Shown here in pieces: positions 7,517 through 16,126 of a stretch of 64,000 bases of DNA. Positions within the stretch are counted from its first letter, which is position 1, and each line of letters begins with the position of its first letter. The position numbers and the translations under genes were made by a program. Source of the DNA: UBA1195 sp045598025 (lineage in GTDB: Bacteria; Bacteroidota; Bacteroidia; Bacteroidales; WCHB1-69). The notes under the pieces were generated by a model. That model had not been told where the DNA came from and did no database searches. It saw nothing but the letters and a program-made list of their open reading frames with translations. Location: contig JAZLLH010000068.1 of NCBI GenBank assembly GCA_045598025.1, forward strand, positions 1-64,000, given 5' to 3'.

Positions 7517-8718
7517 TGGAAAAAAAACATGTGCTGATCGGAATAACAGGTGGGATTGCGGCCTATAAAACCTTATCCCTCATCCGTCTGTTTGTCAAAT
7601 CCGGCTACGAAGTCAAAGTCGTAGCGACGGCACATGCTTTGGAATTCGTCACACCACTTACCATAGAAACACTCAGCAATAACCGTCTGTACTGCGACAT
7701 GTTCTCACTCCCGGAAGAAAGGCATACGGCCCACATTTCCCTGTCAGAATGGTGCGATGTCGCTCTGATTGCCCCCGCCACAGCCAACTGCATCGGCAAA
7801 CTGGCCTCCGGCATCGCAGACGACATGCTCAGCACCACTCTTCTGGCCCTGAACAAACCGCTTTTCATGGCTCCCGCCATGAACGAACGGATGTACTTTC
7901 ATTTTTCGACGCAGAAAAATCTGGAGTTTCTGAAAGAGAATGGTGTGCACATCATTGAGCCGACGGAAGGGTTCTTGGCCTGTCAGGCCGAAGGAAAAGG
8001 ACGGATGGCGGAACCGGAGGAACTTTTCCGAATGGTCTCCGACTTTTTGAATCCGGTTACCACACCGCAATACCGCGCCCTGGTAACAGCCGGTCCCACT
8101 TATGAGCCTATAGATTCCGTTCGATTCATTGGCAACCGTTCCTCCGGAAAAATGGGTTATTGCCTAGCCGAATCCCTCGCCAGAAAAGGGGTGGAAGTGT
8201 GTCTGGTCAGCGGTCCAAGCCATTTGGAATACAAACACCCTCTCATTCGGGTGATTCGGGTGGAAACCGCGGAAGAAATGTACCAAGCCTCTGCCCAAAA
8301 CGTGGAGAATGCCGACATCGTCGTCATGGCCGCCGCTGTAGCCGACTACCGTCCCGACAATCCAGCCGACCACAAAATCAAAAAATCGGAGAAATCACTG
8401 CACATCGAATTACAACCGACAACGGACATACTGAAGACACTGGCCGCAAAGAAAAAAAAAGGACAGGTGTTCGTCGGATTCGCATTGGAAACCGACCATG
8501 AGGAGGAAAACGCCCGCCACAAACTGGAAAGCAAGAATGCAGACATGATAGTGCTCAATTCGCTTCAGGATTCCGGAGCCGGATTCAATGTACCCACGAA
8601 TAAAGTCAGCCTGCTTCGCCACAATCGGGAAACCGTGCGGCTTCCTCTTTTATCCAAGGAGGAAACAGCGGATCGCATTGTCAGTGAAATATTTGAAACA
8701 TTAATCACGGAAAAATGA
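7516..8718 (+). CDS. coaBC: Bifunctional phosphopantothenoylcysteine decarboxylase/phosphopantothenate-cysteine ligase CoaBC
   Basis: A 400-residue cytosolic enzyme for two successive steps of coenzyme A synthesis: joining cysteine to 4'-phosphopantothenate, then decarboxylating the product. The N-terminal flavoprotein (CoaC) domain shows GITGGIAAYK, the active-site His in AHISLSEW, ALIAPATANCIGKLASGIADDML and the PAMNERMY motif. The C-terminal CoaB domain begins near TAGPTYEPIDSVRFIGNRSSG and includes AAAVADYRP with the KIKK lysine region. It overlaps rpoZ by one base at the start and DUF4835 by four bases at the end. coaX, for an earlier step, lies elsewhere in this window. Confidence 0.97.
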   Translation: MEKKHVLIGITGGIAAYKTLSLIRLFVKSGYEVKVVATAHALEFVTPLTIETLSNNRLYCDMFSLPEERHTAHISLSEWCDVALIAPATANCIGKLASGIADDMLSTTLLALNKPLFMAPAMNERMYFHFSTQKNLEFLKENGVHIIEPTEGFLACQAEGKGRMAEPEELFRMVSDFLNPVTTPQYRALVTAGPTYEPIDSVRFIGNRSSGKMGYCLAESLARKGVEVCLVSGPSHLEYKHPLIRVIRVETAEEMYQASAQNVENADIVVMAAAVADYRPDNPADHKIKKSEKSLHIELQPTTDILKTLAAKKKKGQVFVGFALETDHEEENARHKLESKNADMIVLNSLQDSGAGFNVPTNKVSLLRHNRETVRLPLLSKEETADRIVSEIFETLITEK

Positions 8719-9611
8719 GAATTGCAAAGTTGTGTGTATGCCTGTTTTTGCTGGGATGCAGCCTTTCTGTTTCCGCCCAAGAGCTGAAGGCACATGTTAC
8801 CATCAACACCAAAAGTCTGCAGGGCGCAGATGCAGCCCTTTTTTCCAATCTGGAGCAGGAAATGACAACCTTTCTCAATGAAAGACGGTGGACCGGCTAC
8901 ACCTTCAAACAAGAAGAAAAAATCAACTGCAACGTGCAATTGATTTTGGACGGCAAGGATGGAGATAACTATTCGGGCCACCTGATTTTCCAGATGAGCA
9001 GACCGGTATTCAATTCCACTTACGCATCCAATCTGGTTACCCTTCAGGATAATGAAGTCAAATTTCCCTATTCTTCGTCCCAATCCTTTGATTACGACGA
9101 AAACAGCTTCATGTGGAACCTTTCGGCTGTACTGGGATTCTACGTCAATTATGCCTTGGGAATCTTTTTTGACTCCTTTTCTCTTCAGGGAGGTTCTTCC
9201 TTTTACGATCATTGTCAGACCATCATCAACTACTCCATTGGACGTTCAGAAGGATGGGACGGCAAAGACAGCCGCAATAAACGGAACCGCTACTGGCTAT
9301 GGGAAAACATCACCAACCCTTCCTATTCCGCATACCGCGAATTCCTGTACAATTACCATCGACAAGGAATGGACTACCTTTCCTCTGACCTGAACAAAGG
9401 AGTCAGTACCATACTGAATTGTCTGAACAAACTGCAGGAATTGGACAAAACCAAAAAGAATCTCTACGTTACTTCCCTATTGGTCACATCCAAAAGTACG
9501 GAACTGGTAAATGTGTTTTCCGGAGCACCTGAAGAACAACGAAAAGAGGCTAAAAACCTGTTGATACTATTGGACCCCGCCAACGCAAACAAATATTCCA
9601 GACTGGAATAA
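8715..9611 (+). CDS. DUF4835 family exported protein
   Basis: A 298-residue protein with signal peptide MRIAKLCVCLFLLGCSLSVSA cleaved before QELKAHVTIN. Family signs include the N-terminal LKAHVTINTKSLQGAD, the central VNYALGIFFDSFSLQGGSSFYDHCQ and a W/Y-rich segment near LWENITNPSY. DUF4835 proteins are found in Bacteroidetes between coaBC and recN; their function is not known to me. The signal peptide suggests a periplasmic or envelope protein, which fits the company of bamD better than that of recN. The start ATG overlaps the coaBC stop (ATGA), so translation is probably coupled. Confidence 0.9.
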   Translation: MRIAKLCVCLFLLGCSLSVSAQELKAHVTINTKSLQGADAALFSNLEQEMTTFLNERRWTGYTFKQEEKINCNVQLILDGKDGDNYSGHLIFQMSRPVFNSTYASNLVTLQDNEVKFPYSSSQSFDYDENSFMWNLSAVLGFYVNYALGIFFDSFSLQGGSSFYDHCQTIINYSIGRSEGWDGKDSRNKRNRYWLWENITNPSYSAYREFLYNYHRQGMDYLSSDLNKGVSTILNCLNKLQELDKTKKNLYVTSLLVTSKSTELVNVFSGAPEEQRKEAKNLLILLDPANANKYSRLE

Positions 9612-9632
9612 CCCCATACACACACCGACTCT

Positions 9633-11309
9633 ATGCTGCAGCATCTTACTATTGACAACTACACCATCATTGACCACCTTTCTGTCGCATTTGATGAGGG
9701 ATTTACGGTCATCACAGGAGAAACCGGAGCCGGTAAATCCATACTGCTGGGAGCCTTATCTCTTGTGCTGGGTCAAAGGGCCGACACCGGCGTCCTGCGG
9801 GACAAAACGAAAAAAAGCGTTGTGGAAGCGGAATTCCACATCAGCGGATACGGGCTGCAGGAGTTTTTTCTTTCGCACGACCTCGATTATGACGACTTCT
9901 GTCTGCTCCGACGGGAAATTACACCTCAAGAGAAGTCCAGAGCCTTCATCAATGACACACCCGTATCCCTGTCTATACTCCGCGAACTGGCCGAACGCCT
10001 GGTAGACATACACTCCCAGTATGGGAACCTTCTATTGAAGAACAAACACTTTCAGTTACAGATCATTGATCAGTACGCACACCTGCAGGAACAGACGGCA
10101 TCCTATCGGAATGCCTTCGGAGAATACATCTCCTTGCAGCAGGAACTTCGGCTTCTCATGGAAAAAAGCGGACTGTCAGATACGGACTATCTGGATTTTT
10201 TGGGAAAGGAACTGGATGAAGCCCGACTGAGGGAAGGCGAGCAACAAAGTCTGGAAGACGAATTGGACTCTTTGAACCATGCAGAGGAAATCAAACAAAA
10301 ACTGTTTGCTTCCAGTCAACAGCTTGCCGATGGGGATGACAACATTCTCAATGCCTTGCAGAATATACAGCATCAGATACAACAAGCCTCCCGACACCGG
10401 GCTTCCCTGAGAGAACTGGGGGAACGTCTGGATAGTTTATGCATTGAATTGGAAGATGTTTCGTCCGAAATAGAACAGGAACAGGAGAAAATTTCCTATT
10501 CTCCGCAAAGAGCCGATGAAGTCAGGGAAAGACTGGACTTCCTATATGGGCTGCAACAAAAACACCACGTAAACGACGAAAAAGGATTGCTGGAAAAGCA
10601 GGACGAAATCCGGCAGAAACTGCTGGACGCAGACAGATTCGCCGAAAAAAAGGAAGAGCTATTGCAGCGCATCAGCGAAAAGGAAAAAGAACTGGAAATA
10701 CAGGCTGCCGAACTGCATCGGAAGCGACAGTCTGCCATACCGGATATGCAGCAGGCCCTGCTGCTTCAATTGAAAAGAATGAACATGTCCCATGCCAGGG
10801 CCGCAATTCACTTGGAGCAGACAACTATCGGTGAAAACGGGACAGATGAGGCACGCTTTCTGTTTTCGGCCAATGCCGGTACGGAATTGGCCGACCTGTC
10901 AAGAATCGCATCCGGAGGAGAAATTTCCAGGATCATGCTGGCTGTCAAAGCATTGATTTCTCAAAAAAACATACTTCCTACCATTCTGTTCGATGAAATA
11001 GACAACGGCGTTTCGGGAGAAGTATCTGCCAAAATGGCCGATGTTATGCGAGATGTCGCCCGATACAGCCAGGTTATGGTCATCAGCCACCAGGCCCAGA
11101 TTGCAGCCAAAGCCCATCATCACTATCAGGTCTACAAGGAAACTTCCGATGACCAGACACTATCCCATATCCGTCGCCTGGATAATGCAGAAAGTATCAG
11201 GGAAATCGCCCGCATGCTCGGGAACGGCACTTTAACCGAAGCTTCCCTGCTGATGGCCCGTTCCCTGCAGGAAAAGCCCTGCGACGCGGATTCCAGGAAA
11301 GAAGAATAA
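9633..11309 (+). CDS. recN: DNA repair protein RecN
   Basis: A 558-residue SMC-like ATPase that acts in recombinational repair of double-strand breaks. The N-terminal half-ATPase has Walker A GETGAGKS (29-36), followed by LVDIHSQYGNLLLKNKHFQL, the RecN-specific segment. The middle, roughly 150-370, is coiled coil rich in Glu, Lys, Gln and Leu. The C-terminal half has the ABC signature LSRIASGGEISRIMLAVK, Walker B PTILFDEIDNGVSGE and the switch histidine in VISHQAQIAAKA. It is the last gene of the bamD operon, 21 bp after DUF4835. No strong terminator hairpin was found in the 159 bp before the tRNA. Confidence 0.97.
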   Translation: MLQHLTIDNYTIIDHLSVAFDEGFTVITGETGAGKSILLGALSLVLGQRADTGVLRDKTKKSVVEAEFHISGYGLQEFFLSHDLDYDDFCLLRREITPQEKSRAFINDTPVSLSILRELAERLVDIHSQYGNLLLKNKHFQLQIIDQYAHLQEQTASYRNAFGEYISLQQELRLLMEKSGLSDTDYLDFLGKELDEARLREGEQQSLEDELDSLNHAEEIKQKLFASSQQLADGDDNILNALQNIQHQIQQASRHRASLRELGERLDSLCIELEDVSSEIEQEQEKISYSPQRADEVRERLDFLYGLQQKHHVNDEKGLLEKQDEIRQKLLDADRFAEKKEELLQRISEKEKELEIQAAELHRKRQSAIPDMQQALLLQLKRMNMSHARAAIHLEQTTIGENGTDEARFLFSANAGTELADLSRIASGGEISRIMLAVKALISQKNILPTILFDEIDNGVSGEVSAKMADVMRDVARYSQVMVISHQAQIAAKAHHHYQVYKETSDDQTLSHIRRLDNAESIREIARMLGNGTLTEASLLMARSLQEKPCDADSRKEE

Positions 11310-11446
11310 ATTCCAAAAAAAGCACCCTGCAAATCGGAAAGGCTTAGGATAAATCCAAAGTATTTTCACTCAATATTATTATTTTTAGGAAATTGCACGT
11401 TGAAAATTTATTTCTTGATTTTGTCCGAAGCAAGCATTTTTTTTAC

Positions 11447-11454
11447 TACTTTTG
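11447..11454 (+). promoter_or_regulatory. Bacteroidetes -7 element (TACTTTTG) for tRNA-fMet
   Basis: TACTTTTG lies 15 bp before the mature 5' end of the tRNA. A TTTG at 11420-11423 is a possible -33 element, although the 23-bp spacing is slightly long. Confidence 0.7.
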
Positions 11455-11468
11455 CAAACAGAAAACAT

Positions 11469-11540
<72 letters not shown>

Positions 11541-11594
11541 CTAAGCAAATCCGCCAATTGCACTTGTGCATCGGCATTACGTAAATATATGCAT

Positions 11595-12263
11595 ATGAAA
11601 CGTCATTGGGTCGTAGTTCTGACCGTGGTCATTGCCTTTTTGACCGCATCACCGTCTGTTCAGGCGCAGCGTAATAACACTCCCAGAACAAAGACCTGGG
11701 GGCCGACGTTTATTACCAGCCCTGTTTTTTTACACGGTTTCGGAGACATTCATATCGGTAATCGGGATTTTACCAATAAGATTTCCATAGCTGGCGTATC
11801 CCAGTTCGTCGGATACCAGTTTTCACCCATCGTCATTGTCGGTTTGGGTGCAGGCTTTGAATATTGGACCAATTGCCGGAATGCATTTGTCCCCATCTAC
11901 GCTGACCTTCGCATCAACATGGGTAAAGGTCCTTTGGCCCCACAATGGTATTTGAATGTAGGATTTGCCAACCGTTGGTACTTCAATTCCACGCCTTATG
12001 TATCGGACAAACAGGGCAACAGTTCTACCTACCTCATTCACGGTGACCGGTCCGGAATCATGGCAGAAACGGGTTTGGGCATCAAGGCTCAGATTTCCGA
12101 TAATGCAGCCATCATTCTTTCGGGCGTAGTCAAATTTCAGGAAACTTCTGTCAAATACTACGCAGGCGAGGAAGAACTGACCAACATGAAACCGCTCCTC
12201 GTCAATACTAGCGAACACAACTGGTACACCTTTGCTGGTATACGGGCGGGAATCGTATTTTAA
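11595..12263 (+). CDS. Exported outer-membrane barrel-like protein
   Basis: A protein of 222 residues with signal peptide MKRHWVVVLTVVIAFLTASP...VQA cleaved before QRNNTPRTKTWG. An ATG two codons upstream (11589) is equally possible. The mature part has short strand-like segments (SVSQFVGYQ-type FVGYQFSPIVIVGLGAGFEYW, FVPIYADLRINMG, WYLNVGFANRWYF, SGIMAETGLGIKAQ, AAIILSGVVKFQE) and ends WYTFAGIRAGIVF, so an eight-strand outer-membrane barrel is likely. Function unknown. No promoter is visible between it and tRNA-fMet, so it probably shares that transcript. It is followed one base later by the OmpA-like lipoprotein. Confidence 0.75.
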   Translation: MKRHWVVVLTVVIAFLTASPSVQAQRNNTPRTKTWGPTFITSPVFLHGFGDIHIGNRDFTNKISIAGVSQFVGYQFSPIVIVGLGAGFEYWTNCRNAFVPIYADLRINMGKGPLAPQWYLNVGFANRWYFNSTPYVSDKQGNSSTYLIHGDRSGIMAETGLGIKAQISDNAAIILSGVVKFQETSVKYYAGEEELTNMKPLLVNTSEHNWYTFAGIRAGIVF

Positions 12264-12264
12264 A

Positions 12265-13083
12265 ATGAAGAAGAACCTCTTTTTTCTTCTGCTACTCTCC
12301 CTTTTTTGCTGCATTTCCTGCGTTTCCAAGAAAAAATATCTGGCCTGCGAGTCCGAGCGAAACTACTTGGACGGGCAATGCATACGCCAACGGAAATCCC
12401 TTGATACACTGAATGTGGAACTGCAAAAAAAACAATTGCAGGTGGATGGACTGATGAGAGACACCCTTCGTAGGGCCATACAGTTCAGGCACATGATGGA
12501 AGATCTGAACAAAACTCAAAACCTGCTGACTTCCAGCAAGAAAGAATTAAACGAACGATTGAGTGAACTCCAACAGAAACAAGCCGGCATTCAGAAACTG
12601 CAACGCCGTTACCATGCCTATAAAGACAGTTTGGACTGCTGGAGGAATGAATTTCTCCAAGTCATGGATTCCCTATCTTCCACCGACTCGGCATATAAGG
12701 AAATTCGCCTTGACATTCGGGATCGCGACATACAGCTCTTGGCTCCAGAATCCCTGTTTTTCTCCGCCACCAACAAGAATTTCATTTCTGCAAGAGGAAA
12801 AAACATCTGCTCTGTCATAGCCAACATGATGCTTCAGCATCCCGGCATGATGACCAGAATCGATGTGCCCGCAGCGCAGGAATCCGCCCCTGCCGTACTG
12901 AAGGAAAATATGGACAAATCCTCCGTCAGAGCCGCATCCATATGCCGATATCTGGTTATGGAACTGCATGTTTCCGAAGGATGCCTGACCGCCGGAACTT
13001 CCATTCAGCCTAACTCCGGCAACATCAGTTTCCTTTTGTACGGAAATACAGACCACATATTTGAACACATCGAAAAACTCTGA
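12265..13083 (+). CDS. Coiled-coil lipoprotein with OmpA/MotB-like C-terminus
   Basis: A 272-residue protein. The signal peptide MKKNLFFLLLLSLFCCISC ends in a lipobox-like CISC, so Cys19 is probably lipidated, followed by VSKKKYLACESE. Residues about 25-120 are a coiled coil rich in Leu, Gln, Lys and Glu. The C-terminal third (ESLFFSATNKNFISARG...VRAASICRYLV) follows the OmpA/MotB pattern in which Ser and Arg-Ala precede a helix, but the usual acidic residue of the peptidoglycan-binding loop (H/GxTD) is replaced by DVPAAQ. Peptidoglycan binding is therefore uncertain. It lies between a barrel and the S46 peptidase on one likely transcript. Confidence 0.75.
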   Translation: MKKNLFFLLLLSLFCCISCVSKKKYLACESERNYLDGQCIRQRKSLDTLNVELQKKQLQVDGLMRDTLRRAIQFRHMMEDLNKTQNLLTSSKKELNERLSELQQKQAGIQKLQRRYHAYKDSLDCWRNEFLQVMDSLSSTDSAYKEIRLDIRDRDIQLLAPESLFFSATNKNFISARGKNICSVIANMMLQHPGMMTRIDVPAAQESAPAVLKENMDKSSVRAASICRYLVMELHVSEGCLTAGTSIQPNSGNISFLLYGNTDHIFEHIEKL

Positions 13084-13085
13084 TT

Positions 13086-15212
13086 ATGAAAAAGACAGCC
13101 ATTATCTTCACCTTGCTGCTGCTTTCGGTCTATCCGATGAAAGCAGACGAAGGCATGTGGATTCCCATGTTGCTGGGCAAAAACGAAGCGGACATGCAAA
13201 AAGCCGGCATGCACATCTCAGCCAAAGATATTTACGATATTAATCATGCCTGCCTGAAAGACGCCGTCATCCTTTTTAACCAGGGATGCACGGGAGAATA
13301 CGTTTCCGACCAGGGTCTCTTCCTAACCAACCACCACTGCGGCTATTACTACATTACCAGCAACAGCACCGTGGAACACGATTACCTTACACACGGATTC
13401 TGGGCCATGAACCGCTCCCAAGAAATACCTTGCAAAGGATTGACAGCCACCCGTCTTGTCCGTATGGAAGATGTAACAGAAAAAGTGCTGTCTGAAATCA
13501 ATGAGCAGATGGACGAAAACGAACGCAAGGCGCTGATTGAAAATCACATTCAACAAATCACAGACGAAGCTGTCAAAGGCACGCATTACACTGCCATCAT
13601 CAAACCTTTCTACTACGGAAACCAGTATTTCATGTACATCAATGAAGTATTTACGGATGTTCGCCTGGTGGGTGCACCCCCTTCCAATATCGGTAAATTC
13701 GGTGGAGATACTGATAACTGGATGTGGCCCCGTCATACCGGTGATTTCTCCATGTTCCGCGTCTACGCTGACAAGGATAACAGGCCGGCACCTTATTCAG
13801 CGGACAATGTACCATACAAACCGCTGAAGCACTTCACCATTTCCATGAAGGGAGTAGATGAAGGCGATTTTACCTTCGTATTCGGTTATCCCGGAAGTAC
13901 CCAGCGTTACGTCACTTCCGATGCGATCGAACTGGCTGCAAACGTGGAAAATCCCATCCGCATCGCTTTACGCGATATCCGCTTGAAATATTACAACCAA
14001 GCCATGAATCAGGATGCAGCCCAACGCCTGAAATACGCTTCCCGTGTAGCCTCCATTGCCAATGGATGGAAAAAATGGCAGGGTGAGACTCAGGGCATCA
14101 ACCGTCTCAATGCTGTGGCTCAGAAACAGGAATTTGAAAAACAATACCAGCAATGGGCCGAACAACATGCCGAATACAAGGAGGTACTTCCCCGACTGAG
14201 GGAATGCTATCAGCAATTGAAAGCAGTGGACATTGAACTGACCTATTTCAGCGAGGCCGTCAAGGCTTCGGACTTTATGAACCGTGCAGCAGAACTGTAC
14301 GCTCTTTCCAGCGAACACGACACGGCCGTCATTCGCAGCACAGTGGACAAACTGCTTCAAAGCAACGACAAATATTTCAGCGATTTTGAAAAGCACAGTC
14401 CCGTGGACAAAGGCATATTCGTTGAGACATACCTGCACATGTGGAGAGCTGGCTACGCCCCCTACTTAGACAAGAAATGCAAAGGAGAATCCGAAGTAAA
14501 AGCGCTGCTGGAAAACACGTACGACCGCTCCATGTTGACAAACAAGGCGAAACTGATGGCGTTTCTGAAAAACTACAGGGAAAAAGACCGTTCCAAACTG
14601 AAACAAGACCTGGGCGTAGACCTGTACGCTATCGCCGAAGTACTTAATTATTCTAAGGAAAAACGGGATACCTACAACCGACTGCAGACCGAGATACAGC
14701 ATCAGATGCGCATCTATACCAAAGGAATGATGGAAATGATGCCTGACAGCAATTTCTTTCCTGATGCCAATCTGACCCTGAGAGTAGCTTACGGACACGT
14801 TGCCGGATTCCGGCCGAAAGACGGCGTTTACTACAAGCCCTACAGCACGCTGGAAGGCATTATGCAGAAAGAAAATCCGGACATCTACGATTATGTGGTG
14901 GAATCCAGATTGAAAGAACTGTATCAAAACAAAGATTATGGACAATATGCCAATAGCAAAGGCGAACTGCCAGTCGGATTCATTGCGACCAACCATACCA
15001 CCGGAGGCAACTCGGGAAGTCCCGTCATCAACGCGGACGGACAATTGGTCGGCATTAATTTCGACCGGTGCTGGGAAGGCACCATGAGCGACCTGCTTTT
15101 CGATCCGGACTACTGCCGCAACATCAGCCTGGATATCCGGTACTGCCTGTTCATCATTGACAAGTTTGCAGGAGCAGGCCATTTGACAGATGAAATGACC
15201 CTCGTAAAATAA
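13086..15212 (+). CDS. S46 family dipeptidyl-peptidase, DPP11-like
   Basis: A 708-residue exported serine peptidase. Signal peptide MKKTAIIFTLLLLSVYPMKA is followed by DEGMWIPMLL, the usual mature start. Catalytic residues are visible: His84 in TNHHCGY, Asp in GGDTDNWMWPRH, Ser643 in TGGNSGSPV. Eighteen residues after the Ser is Arg661 in GINFDRCWEG. In Porphyromonas the residue at this spacing is Arg673 in DPP11 (cleaves after Asp/Glu) and Gly in DPP7 (hydrophobic P1), so an acidic P1 preference is inferred. S46 enzymes remove N-terminal dipeptides in the periplasm of asaccharolytic Bacteroidetes. The start overlaps nothing; it is 2 bp after the preceding lipoprotein gene, suggesting one operon. 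Confidence 0.95.
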   Translation: MKKTAIIFTLLLLSVYPMKADEGMWIPMLLGKNEADMQKAGMHISAKDIYDINHACLKDAVILFNQGCTGEYVSDQGLFLTNHHCGYYYITSNSTVEHDYLTHGFWAMNRSQEIPCKGLTATRLVRMEDVTEKVLSEINEQMDENERKALIENHIQQITDEAVKGTHYTAIIKPFYYGNQYFMYINEVFTDVRLVGAPPSNIGKFGGDTDNWMWPRHTGDFSMFRVYADKDNRPAPYSADNVPYKPLKHFTISMKGVDEGDFTFVFGYPGSTQRYVTSDAIELAANVENPIRIALRDIRLKYYNQAMNQDAAQRLKYASRVASIANGWKKWQGETQGINRLNAVAQKQEFEKQYQQWAEQHAEYKEVLPRLRECYQQLKAVDIELTYFSEAVKASDFMNRAAELYALSSEHDTAVIRSTVDKLLQSNDKYFSDFEKHSPVDKGIFVETYLHMWRAGYAPYLDKKCKGESEVKALLENTYDRSMLTNKAKLMAFLKNYREKDRSKLKQDLGVDLYAIAEVLNYSKEKRDTYNRLQTEIQHQMRIYTKGMMEMMPDSNFFPDANLTLRVAYGHVAGFRPKDGVYYKPYSTLEGIMQKENPDIYDYVVESRLKELYQNKDYGQYANSKGELPVGFIATNHTTGGNSGSPVINADGQLVGINFDRCWEGTMSDLLFDPDYCRNISLDIRYCLFIIDKFAGAGHLTDEMTLVK

Positions 15213-15218
15213 AACACC

Positions 15219-15896
15219 ATGGAAAAAGAAGAAAAAACATTGGAACTCTGCCGGCAACTGCACGAGAAAAACAATTTGAAACGAAATGCCTACCTGCAGG
15301 CCGAAGCCGGGTTCGAATTACTGAAAACGGAAGCCGGACTGTTTGTGGAAAGTTTTCACCAGTCCCAACCGGACTCTCCCATCGAAGTGCATTTCAACAG
15401 CAAACAGGAAAAATGTTTTTCACTGCAGTTCGGCAGCGATATCCTCTACTTTGTCCTGCACAGCAACACTTTTGAATTCAATCGGGACCACGAAGTATTC
15501 AAACTGCCGTATATCAAGGAAGACAAGACACGCTCCTACTGTGGCATGATCAATATCTACAATTTTCTGACAGATTCCGTACTCTACAACCGCTACAACG
15601 ATGCCGGATACCTTGTAGGCCGTCTGTTTGTCAATGCCGAAAATCATTACTACATTGACGGGAAAAAGGAAATCGGACAAATCTACAACAATTTTGCCGA
15701 CAACACCTTTGATGAAAACGCCGTTCGACTGATTATTGAAGCAGCCGTCCAATATTCCATCGGATTCGATTTGCTGGTTCCTCCCTACGAATCGGTGAAA
15801 GAAATCAGCGTCATGGACATGGTAGAAATAGACAATCAGCACGCTCCAATTCGCACAGCGAAACGTTTAGGATTTCGTTTTCAAGCAGATATGTAA
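15219..15896 (+). CDS. Conserved hypothetical protein (DUF3786-like possibility)
   Basis: A 225-residue soluble protein, MEKEEKTLELCRQLHEKNNL, with no signal peptide or membrane segment. Notable segments are ILYFVLHSNTFEFNRDH, SYCGMINIYNFLTDSVLYNR, YLVGRLFVNAENHYYIDGKKEIG and AVQYSIGFDLLVPPYESVKEI. I do not recognise a catalytic motif and cannot assign a family with confidence. It follows the S46 peptidase by 6 bp and is presumably cotranscribed, but its cytosolic nature makes a direct role in peptide cleavage unlikely. Codon use looks like its neighbours. Confidence 0.7.
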   Translation: MEKEEKTLELCRQLHEKNNLKRNAYLQAEAGFELLKTEAGLFVESFHQSQPDSPIEVHFNSKQEKCFSLQFGSDILYFVLHSNTFEFNRDHEVFKLPYIKEDKTRSYCGMINIYNFLTDSVLYNRYNDAGYLVGRLFVNAENHYYIDGKKEIGQIYNNFADNTFDENAVRLIIEAAVQYSIGFDLLVPPYESVKEISVMDMVEIDNQHAPIRTAKRLGFRFQADM

Positions 15897-15943
15897 TAGA
15901 TATTTTTTTTCACAGAATATCCTATTCATATTGATTTTTTGTC

Positions 15944-15951
15944 TACTTTTG
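15944..15951 (+). promoter_or_regulatory. Bacteroidetes -7 element (TACTTTTG) for tRNA-Glu
   Basis: TACTTTTG is 47 bp upstream of the mature tRNA-Glu 5' end, in a T-rich gap after the preceding gene. Confidence 0.65.
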
Positions 15952-15997
15952 CATCCGATTCCAACGGAGATATTTCCGGTCGAAATCAGATAAAATC

Positions 15998-16072
15998 GGT
16001 CAGTTCGTCTAGGGGCTAGGACATAAGATTTTCATTCTTACAACAGGGGTTCGATTCCCCTACTGACTACCA
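15998..16072 (+). tRNA. tRNA-Glu (anticodon TTC)
   Basis: A complete cloverleaf with encoded CCA (16070-16072). Acceptor GGTCAGT pairs with ACTGACT (G-T at the first pair). The anticodon stem TAAGA/TCTTA encloses the loop TTTTCAT, giving anticodon TTC. T arm GGGG TTCGATT CCCC is canonical. Confidence 0.95.
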
Positions 16073-16073
16073 G

Positions 16074-16104
16074 AGGGAATTTGCTATACAAATTCCCTTT
16101 TTTT
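16074..16104 (+). terminator. Terminator directly after tRNA-Glu
   Basis: Perfect 10-bp stem AGGGAATTTG / CAAATTCCCT with a five-base loop (CTATA), followed by a run of seven T. It begins two bases after the tRNA CCA and ends 23 bp before the acyltransferase ATG. Confidence 0.9.
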
Positions 16105-16126
16105 GGTTATAACTAAATTCGCTGAC

